From positions 30,936 to 94,935 of the forward strand of contig DATJMX010000024.1 in assembly GCA_035508495.1 (NCBI GenBank): 64,000 nucleotides of DNA. The letters are read 5' to 3'. The translations under genes and the position numbers were made by a program. Under the pieces are notes generated by a model, which did no database searches, had not been told where the DNA came from, and worked only from the letters and a program-made list of their open reading frames with translations. Every line of letters starts with the position of its first letter. The stretch's first letter is position 1. Origin of the DNA: Candidatus Binataceae bacterium. Its GTDB lineage: Bacteria > Desulfobacterota > Binatia > Binatales > Binataceae. Shown piece after piece: positions 63,557 through 64,000 of this stretch.

Positions 63557-63989
63557 GCGCGAAATAGCGGCCCACCGTGCTCTTGGGGATGCCGGTGACG
63601 GCGGCTGCCGAGCGCACGCTCCACTGGGTGGCTTGGTCGGGCTTGCGCTGCACTACCAGCTTAATCAGTTCCGCAACCTTTTCATCGTCGTGAGTGCGCG
63701 GGCGGCCCGGCCGCAATTCGTCGTGCAAACCCGCCAGCCCGCGTTCTTGATAGCGGCGCCGCCAGTGGCTAACCGCCGGGGCGCTGACCCCGCAGCGCCG
63801 TGACACTTCCCGATTGGACTGGCCCTCGCCCGACGGCAACACGATCCGCGCCCGCCGCACCAACGACTGCGGCATGCTGCGCGAGCGGACCAAGGCCTGC
63901 AGTTTCAGGCGCTCAGCTTCGCCAATCAGCAACGCCGTGTTCGCTCTGCTCATCCTCGCCACCTCCCTCGCTACCCTAGCAGTCCGCTA
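62961..63989 (-). mobile_element. Decayed IS630-family insertion sequence
   Basis: About 1.0 kb between TA dinucleotides at 62961-62962 and 63988-63989, as expected from IS630's TA target duplication. Ends are only weakly inverted (GCGTGATG on the left, GCGGACTG inward from the right), so the borders are tentative. It holds both halves of a transposase (63462-63953 and 62960-63556), broken by a frameshift, with an internal deletion and a lost catalytic Asp. Non-functional on its own. Confidence 0.6.
63462..63953 (-). pseudogene. IS630 transposase, N-terminal HTH part
   Basis: From the ATG at 63953 with GGGAGG upstream: two HTH-type DNA-binding segments (SNREVSRRCGVSAPAVSHWRRRYQERGLAGL, WSVRSAAAVTGIPKSTVGRYFAR), then out of frame (RFTAASVQELQAL...). 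Intact IS630 transposases continue with VGLQPHRSKSF, found here in the next frame. Some IS630 members join two frames by programmed frameshifting, but the other lesions argue for decay. Confidence 0.8.
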
Positions 63990-64000
63990 CCAATCTGTAA

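Noticed and set aside
1..64000. tRNA, rRNA, CRISPR arrays
   Set aside because: No rRNA-like conserved block, no T-loop/acceptor pairing and no spaced direct repeats were seen by eye; a covariance-model scan would be decisive.

Overview
This is a GC-rich bacterial chromosome segment with short intergenic gaps, many GTG and TTG starts and Shine-Dalgarno sites of the GGAGG type. The gene mix is typical of poorly cultured soil lineages formerly grouped with Deltaproteobacteria: luciferase-like flavin monooxygenases, a P450, orphan APH-family phosphotransferases, amidases, VOC and alpha/beta hydrolases, a CheA-centred chemosensory cluster and sigma-54 regulation. Candidatus Binatota or a Desulfobacterota-like lineage is my inference from gene content; no rRNA or tRNA gene was seen to confirm it.

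Layout. 1-2.6 kb: the 3' part of a large AAA+/TPR transcriptional regulator. 2.6-28.5 kb: a mosaic of catabolic and detoxification genes in small operons: a secreted amidase with a long N-terminal extension, a zinc alcohol dehydrogenase, two LLM flavin oxidoreductases, a DUF6285-like/APH/DUF7064-like cluster in which the kinase has lost its catalytic Asp, a P450, a lipoprotein hydrolase, VOC plus amidase, tandem repeat-bearing lipoproteins, an L,D-transpeptidase, two excisionase-type HTH proteins and a UspA-CBS protein. 28.5-38 kb: an eight-gene chemosensory operon (CheA-receiver hybrid, CheW, MCP, CheY, CheB, CheR, CheX-like, receiver-Hpt-like) closed by a strong terminator. No flagellar gene is present, so the output may be pili or gene expression rather than flagellar rotation. 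38-44 kb: small exported proteins and an NtrC-type regulator with its histidine kinase. 44-46 kb: a membrane stress module (DUF1328 protein, YqjD-like, DUF3618-like and holin-like proteins).

46.1-49.2 kb is an island of visibly lower GC holding three overlapping or closely spaced genes on the minus strand: a SIR2-family NAD hydrolase, a large protein with a C-terminal nitrilase-like domain, and a small basic protein. This looks like an uncharacterised defence operon and is the most interesting item in the window. 49.4-62.9 kb returns to metabolism: FAD oxidoreductase with glucose-6-phosphate dehydrogenase, DUF992 protein, a DesK-like kinase, an amidohydrolase, a copper-type P-ATPase with YHS and metal-binding domains, a glutathione transferase, an outer-membrane protein and a strongly divergent PEP-carboxylase-like protein. 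The window ends in a decayed IS630-type element.

Putative sigma-54 (-24/-12) sites lie upstream of the chemosensory operon, the YqjD-like operon, an exported protein and the outer-membrane protein, suggesting that the NtrC-type regulator at 42-43.5 kb could link them.
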